This document shows, in pieces, positions 14,956-18,190 of a stretch of 18,190 nucleotides of DNA. Source of the DNA: JASHVB01 sp049522565. GTDB taxonomy: Bacteria > Pseudomonadota > Alphaproteobacteria > Acetobacterales > Acetobacteraceae. The translations under genes were made by a program, and so were the position numbers. The notes below the pieces were generated by a model that saw only the letters and a program-made list of their open reading frames with translations, was not told where the DNA came from and made no database searches. The first letter of the stretch is position 1. Every line of letters starts with the position of its first letter. The stretch spans positions 1 through 18,190 of the forward strand of contig JBEKNT010000101.1 in assembly GCA_049522565.1 (NCBI GenBank), in the 5' to 3' direction.

Positions 14956-15369
14956 TCAGGCCGGTCGGTCGGCGATCGATTTCGGCGGCCGTGCCAGCGC
15001 CGCGGCCCGGTCCGGGTCGGTGGCAACTTCTGCATAGTGTGTGTTGAAATCCATGATCACGTAGTCGTCCTGTGCCGTGGCCAGTACGGAACGCGGTGCG
15101 GGAGCTGTACCGAGCAGCGTCTTCCAGCGCGGGGCGGGAGCAGGTGCCGGCGTATACATACCGGCGGTCACGCGCGAGATCGGCTGCGTGCTGTCGTTGC
15201 CGGACGCGATCAGGGCGTTTCGCACGGCTTCATCGGTAATGACGGCGACGTTGCGCCCGTCGAGGATGACCATGGCACTGGTCCCCTCCTTCTCGAGGCG
15301 CCTCAGGGCGTCATCGATCGTGGTATCGCCCATGACCACCGGCAGCCTGACCTTAACAAGGGCGCTCAT
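14956..15369 (-). CDS. Small CBS-domain-like protein, first gene of the cassette
   Basis: This 137-residue protein is predicted to be cytoplasmic. Residues about 3-58 read as one CBS motif (VKVRLPVVMGDTTIDDALRR, then TSAMVILDGRNVAVITDEAV). CBS domains usually occur in pairs that bind adenosyl nucleotides. The second half has a proline/alanine stretch (PAPAPAP at about 74-80) and a YVIMDFNTHYAEVA block that may be a degenerate partner or something else. Dimerisation could supply the missing half. Start ATG 15369 has AGGAGAG four bases upstream. The gene lies 118 bp after ispG and 77 bp before the membrane-protein gene, all on one strand. It could be the sensory subunit of the cassette. The second half is unrecognised. 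Confidence 0.75.
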   Translation of the reverse strand: MSALVKVRLPVVMGDTTIDDALRRLEKEGTSAMVILDGRNVAVITDEAVRNALIASGNDSTQPISRVTAGMYTPAPAPAPRWKTLLGTAPAPRSVLATAQDDYVIMDFNTHYAEVATDPDRAAALARPPKSIADRPA

Positions 15370-15487
15370 GAAACTCTCCTGCGCGCGGACGACCCGCCGC
15401 TGGCCTTCGGGGGCGCGTCCATCACTCCCACGACCATGTGAGGCACTGCTGCCGCCGTTTCAATCGGTGCCGGTGCGCGACGACACG

Positions 15488-16612
15488 CTACTCCGCGGCG
15501 AGCTTCTCCGCGTCCTTCGCCGCCTTCAGTTCGGCCGCCTTGGCCTCCACCAGTTCGACGATGTGCTCCACCATGTCGGCGCCGGCGATGGTGTGGTCGG
15601 TCTTGCCGGCACGGTAGACCATGTGCCGGCCGTTGCCGCCGCCGGTCAGGCCGATATCGGTCATCAGCGCCTCGCCCGGGCCGTTCACCACGCAGCCGAT
15701 GATCGACAGCGTCAGCGGCGTCTCGATATGCGCCAGCCGGTCCTCCAGCGTCCGCACCGTCTCGATCACGTTGAAGCCCTGCCGCGCGCAGGACGGGCAG
15801 GAGATCACCTTCACCCCGCGATGCCGGATGCCGAGCGTCTTCAGCAGGTCCCAGCCGACCCGGACCTCCTCCTCGGGCTCGTCGGACAGCGACACCCGCA
15901 GCGTGTCGCCGATCCCGGCCCACAGCAGCGAGCCCAGCCCGACCGCCGATTTCACCGTGCCCATGCGCCGGCCGCCGGCCTCGGTGATGCCGATATGCAG
16001 CGGGTGGTCGCAGACTTCGGCGAGCTGCTGATACGCCGCGACGGCGAGGAACACGTCCGACGCCTTCACGCTGATCTTGAAGTCGTGGAAGTCGTGCTGT
16101 TGCAGGATGTTGGCATGGTACAGCGCGCTCTCGACCAGCGCCTCGGGGTTCGGTTCGCCATATTTCTCCAGCAGGTGCTTCTCCAGCGAGCCGGCGTTCA
16201 CCCCGATGCGCATGGAAACCCCGTGGTCTCGGGCGGCCTTGATGACCTCCTTCACCCGCTCGTCGCTGCCGATATTGCCGGGGTTGATGCGCAGGCAGGC
16301 GGCGCCGCTGTCGGCCGCCTCGATGGCGCGGCGGTAGTGGAAGTGGATGTCGGCGACGATCGGCACGTTGACCTCGCGCACGATGTCCTTCAGCGCCAGG
16401 GCGCTTTCCCGGTCCGGGCAGGAGACGCGGACGATGTCGACTCCGGCGAGCTCGGCCCGGCGGATCTGCGCCACGGTGCCCTCGACGTCGGTGGTCAGTG
16501 TGTTGGTCATGGTCTGCACGGTGATCGGCGCGCCGTCGCCCACCGGCACGCGGCCGACATAGACGCGGCGGGACTTCCGCCGGATGATCTCCTGGTAGGG
16601 GCGGTAGCTCAT
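15488..16612 (-). CDS. ispG: 4-hydroxy-3-methylbut-2-en-1-yl diphosphate synthase (IspG/GcpE)
   Basis: IspG performs the penultimate step of the MEP isoprenoid pathway, converting methylerythritol cyclodiphosphate to HMBPP with a [4Fe-4S] cluster. The 374-residue length fits the two-domain bacterial form. The N-terminal TIM barrel shows VGDGAPITVQTMTNTLT, RVSCPD, ADIHFHY and LRINPGNIG. The C-terminal cluster domain has C272 and C275 in SCPSCARQG, C307 in IGCVVNGPGEA and the ligand E314. ATG 16612 follows a GGAGAGG. It lies 98 bp downstream of rodZ on the same strand, the rodZ-ispG order also found in E. coli, so cotranscription is likely. The extreme C-terminus is an Ala/Lys/Glu-rich helix. 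Confidence 0.97.
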   Translation of the reverse strand: MSYRPYQEIIRRKSRRVYVGRVPVGDGAPITVQTMTNTLTTDVEGTVAQIRRAELAGVDIVRVSCPDRESALALKDIVREVNVPIVADIHFHYRRAIEAADSGAACLRINPGNIGSDERVKEVIKAARDHGVSMRIGVNAGSLEKHLLEKYGEPNPEALVESALYHANILQQHDFHDFKISVKASDVFLAVAAYQQLAEVCDHPLHIGITEAGGRRMGTVKSAVGLGSLLWAGIGDTLRVSLSDEPEEEVRVGWDLLKTLGIRHRGVKVISCPSCARQGFNVIETVRTLEDRLAHIETPLTLSIIGCVVNGPGEALMTDIGLTGGGNGRHMVYRAGKTDHTIAGADMVEHIVELVEAKAAELKAAKDAEKLAAE

Positions 16613-16710
16613 CGGATTCCTCTCCGTTGCGCGCAGCCGCCCATCCCGCTGGGACCGGGCCGCCGCCTGTAGAATGGGGTCTCCCGGCGCGCGCCGCTAG
16701 CTCACCCGGC

Positions 16711-17757
16711 TTACTGGGTCGCGGACCGGCCGCTGTTCGCGGGAGCCGTGCCGCTGGTTTGTGTCGTCCCGTATGACTGGCCGATGCCGTTTGATTGGCC
16801 GGCGCCGGTCGCAGGCTGGGCCAGCTTGCCGTCCTTGATCAGGTCGGCATCCAGCGGCAGATCGCGACGCACCGCGCCGGAGCCACCCGGCACAGGGGTT
16901 AATACGCCGTCCACCACGAGTTGGGTGCCCCCGGCATTGCCGGTCGTCAACACAAGATTGGGCCGCAGCGGCACAGGCCAGCTCTCGCCGTTATGCAGGA
17001 TCTTGTTCAGCAGCACCCCGCCGTTGCGGTCGCGCACCTGGAGCCAGGCATCCGCGGTGGCCTGCACCACGATGCGCGGCTGGTCGGGCGCCGGCGCGTC
17101 CGGCTGCACCGCCGGGGTGGCAGCCATCGGTGGCGGCGTGACCGCCGCCGCTGCCGCGGAACTCGGGGAGATGGATGGAACCGGCGGCGCGGGCTGGTCG
17201 GGTCCCGGCGCTAACGGCGCGGCGGTGGGGGCTGCCGCGACCACGACAGGCACCGGTGGTGTGGCGGGCGCGGAGGGTGGAACGGCTTGCTCGGCCAGGG
17301 TGGCGAGACGCTCGGGCACCCGAGCCACGGTCTCGGCCGGCAGCCGGCCTTCGCCGGACAGCCGGTACCAGCCGGCATAGGCGCCGATGGCCAGCACGAC
17401 ACCCAGCAGGATCACCGCCCCCGCGGGTACGCCGCGCTGTGGCATCGGCGCGGGGAAGACGAGTTCGGTCCGGCGGTTCACCTCGCTCGCCTCGGCCTTG
17501 AACCGCCGGGCAATTTCGTCGGGGTCGAGGCCGAGGGCACGGGCATAGGTGCGCAGGAAGCCGACGGCGTAAGCGTTGCCGGGCAGCAGATCGATGCGGC
17601 CTTCTTCGAGCGCTTCAAGATGCGGCAAGCGGATGCGCAGCGCGGCGGAAACGTCCTCGATCGACCAGCCCAACCGTTCGCGTGCGGCGCGCAGATCCCC
17701 CCCGGCGCGCGGGGCGGCCGCCGGACAGCCAGCATCGGTGAGGGTAGATGTCATCAT
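16711..17757 (-). CDS. rodZ: RodZ-like cytoskeletal/cell-shape protein (HTH, TM, DUF4115)
   Basis: RodZ links the MreB cytoskeleton to the periplasmic elongation machinery. From ATG 17757 the protein has 348 residues. An HTH domain at about 20-88 opens with DLRAARERLGWSIEDVSAAL and carries the RodZ block LLPGNAYAVGFLRTYARALGL. A single TM helix at about 110-131 (AGAVILLGVVLAIGAYAGWY) is followed by a Pro/Ala-rich linker of about 80 residues and a DUF4115 beta domain at about 228-302 (IVVQATADAWLQVRDRNG, ILHNGESWPVP). The tail after it is low-complexity Gly/Ser/Thr/Gln (GQSNGIGQSYGTTQTSG). The frame continues upstream to GTG 17799, but the double ATG at 17752-17757 precedes a more typical N-terminus. 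Both start regions have weak ribosome-binding sites. It is followed by ispG, as in enterobacteria. Confidence 0.9.
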   Translation of the reverse strand: MMTSTLTDAGCPAAAPRAGGDLRAARERLGWSIEDVSAALRIRLPHLEALEEGRIDLLPGNAYAVGFLRTYARALGLDPDEIARRFKAEASEVNRRTELVFPAPMPQRGVPAGAVILLGVVLAIGAYAGWYRLSGEGRLPAETVARVPERLATLAEQAVPPSAPATPPVPVVVAAAPTAAPLAPGPDQPAPPVPSISPSSAAAAAVTPPPMAATPAVQPDAPAPDQPRIVVQATADAWLQVRDRNGGVLLNKILHNGESWPVPLRPNLVLTTGNAGGTQLVVDGVLTPVPGGSGAVRRDLPLDADLIKDGKLAQPATGAGQSNGIGQSYGTTQTSGTAPANSGRSATQ

Positions 17758-18080
17758 GCTCTGGTTTTCTACCAGCTTCGACCTGCGATCCTGCAGCACC
17801 GTCGCCCCGTTCTATTGCACCCAGATTGTCCGGTGAGAAGCGCGCCGCTCGGAGGAGGTGCGCCCCGCGCGTGGTCCGTCCCGACGGCTGCCGCTTCTTA
17901 GCCAGGGCCGGCGCCCTTGCCAACCGTCCCTAGAGTGACTCGGTTTAGCTCTATAGTCGAATCGTGATTGCGGCATCGGCGGAAACAAAATGCACATTTC
18001 ACAAAGGCATGACGGAAATGCACGCCGCGCGATCACGACCGGGGCAGCCCCGTTGGCCAGCGCGTGAACCGAGAGAAGGC
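17758..18080 (-). other. Non-coding region upstream of rodZ
   Basis: No protein is recognisable on either strand. Bases 17935-18015 are clearly less GC-rich than their surroundings, as expected of a promoter region. They contain a candidate minus-strand -10 box and two AAATGCAC direct repeats at 17988-17995 and 18016-18023, possible regulator sites. The rodZ leader would be about 185 bases. Confidence 0.5.
17950..17955 (-). promoter_or_regulatory. Candidate -10 box for rodZ-ispG
   Basis: On the minus strand this reads TATAGA, within GACTATAGAGC, in the AT-richer patch upstream of rodZ. The hexamer 17 bases upstream is a poor -35 match, so the site may need an activator or may be coincidental. 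Confidence 0.25.
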
Positions 18081-18152
18081 CAGGGGCTTTGCCCCTGCAA
18101 CCCCACCAAGGGGCTCTGCCCCTTGGATCCCCGCCAAGGGCGGAGCCCTTGG
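18081..18152 (+). repeat. Tandem array of three GC-rich hairpins, intergenic palindromic repeat
   Basis: Three perfect hairpins with three-base loops lie in a row: CAGGGGC-TTT-GCCCCTG at 18081-18097, CCAAGGGGC-TCT-GCCCCTTGG at 18106-18126 and CCAAGGGC-GGA-GCCCTTGG at 18134-18152. Arms are 7, 9 and 8 pairs. The spacers (CAACCCCA and ATCCCCG) are similar C-rich linkers. From memory, arrays with these arms recur between genes in Acetobacteraceae and related alphaproteobacteria, so this is probably a dispersed family. Possible roles are bidirectional transcription termination or mRNA 3'-end protection. The sequence runs on to the window edge. Confidence 0.8.
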
Positions 18153-18190
18153 GACCCTTCAGTTGGCTTGGTTGGACGGGAGGGGGCCTG

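Noticed and set aside
13556..15037. Plus-strand open frame of 493 codons opposite the membrane-protein and CBS genes
   Set aside because: The product is low in hydrophobic blocks and full of Asp, Gln, Arg and His. The opposite strand has TM helices, ribosome-binding sites and overlapping starts.
15077..16672. Plus-strand open frame of 531 codons opposite ispG
   Set aside because: IspG on the minus strand is certain, and this is its shadow.
1..18190. CRISPR arrays, tRNA or rRNA genes, intact insertion sequences
   Set aside because: I looked for regular short repeats with spacers, cloverleaf patterns and transposase motifs and saw none. Only small inverted and direct repeats are present.

Overview
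The window is about 18.2 kb of high-GC DNA with overlapping stop/start junctions and closely packed genes. Gene content (LipA followed by a RatA/COQ10-like protein, RodZ followed by IspG) and GC-rich intergenic hairpins built on GGGGC/GCCCC and AAGGGGC/GCCCCTT arms suggest an alphaproteobacterium, most likely in or near the Acetobacteraceae/Rhodospirillales. This placement is inferred from reading the sequence, not from a search.

Layout. (1) 1-841: the tail of an unidentified reading frame, then a two-gene HEPN/MNT toxin-antitoxin module. The MntA-type antitoxin is intact. The HepT-type toxin carries two in-frame stop codons and is a pseudogene. (2) 850-2377: lipA (lipoyl synthase) overlapping a RatA/COQ10 START-domain gene by one base. 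A 37-base promoter-like element just upstream of lipA also occurs before the antitoxin gene with 33 of 37 bases identical. (3) 2378-2893: no gene recognised. (4) 2894-12529: two large paralogous membrane hybrid histidine kinases (1396 and 1171 residues) followed, 30 bp after the second, by a REC-EAL-LuxR-HTH response regulator of the VieA type. The first kinase differs mainly by a tandem duplication of a two-PAS module. The 432-bp gap between the kinases holds several hairpins and a plausible promoter for the second kinase and its partner. (5) 12693-15369, minus strand: a compact four-gene cassette (CBS-like protein, four-helix membrane protein, anchored SAF-domain protein, LecA/PA-IL-like beta-sandwich protein). 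I cannot assign it to any described system, and it is the best candidate here for something undescribed. (6) 15488-17757, minus strand: rodZ then ispG, the same adjacency as in E. coli. (7) 17758-18190: non-coding, with a possible rodZ promoter and a run of three near-perfect hairpins at the right end.

How the parts may work together. The second kinase and the VieA-like regulator form a probable operon in which an extracytoplasmic signal controls c-di-GMP hydrolysis and perhaps transcription. No Hpt domain is visible to link the kinase receiver to the regulator. The minus-strand cassette looks like a membrane-associated complex with a cytoplasmic sensory subunit (CBS), a membrane core, and a periplasm-facing SAF subunit. 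The location of its lectin-fold subunit is unresolved. Its role is unknown.
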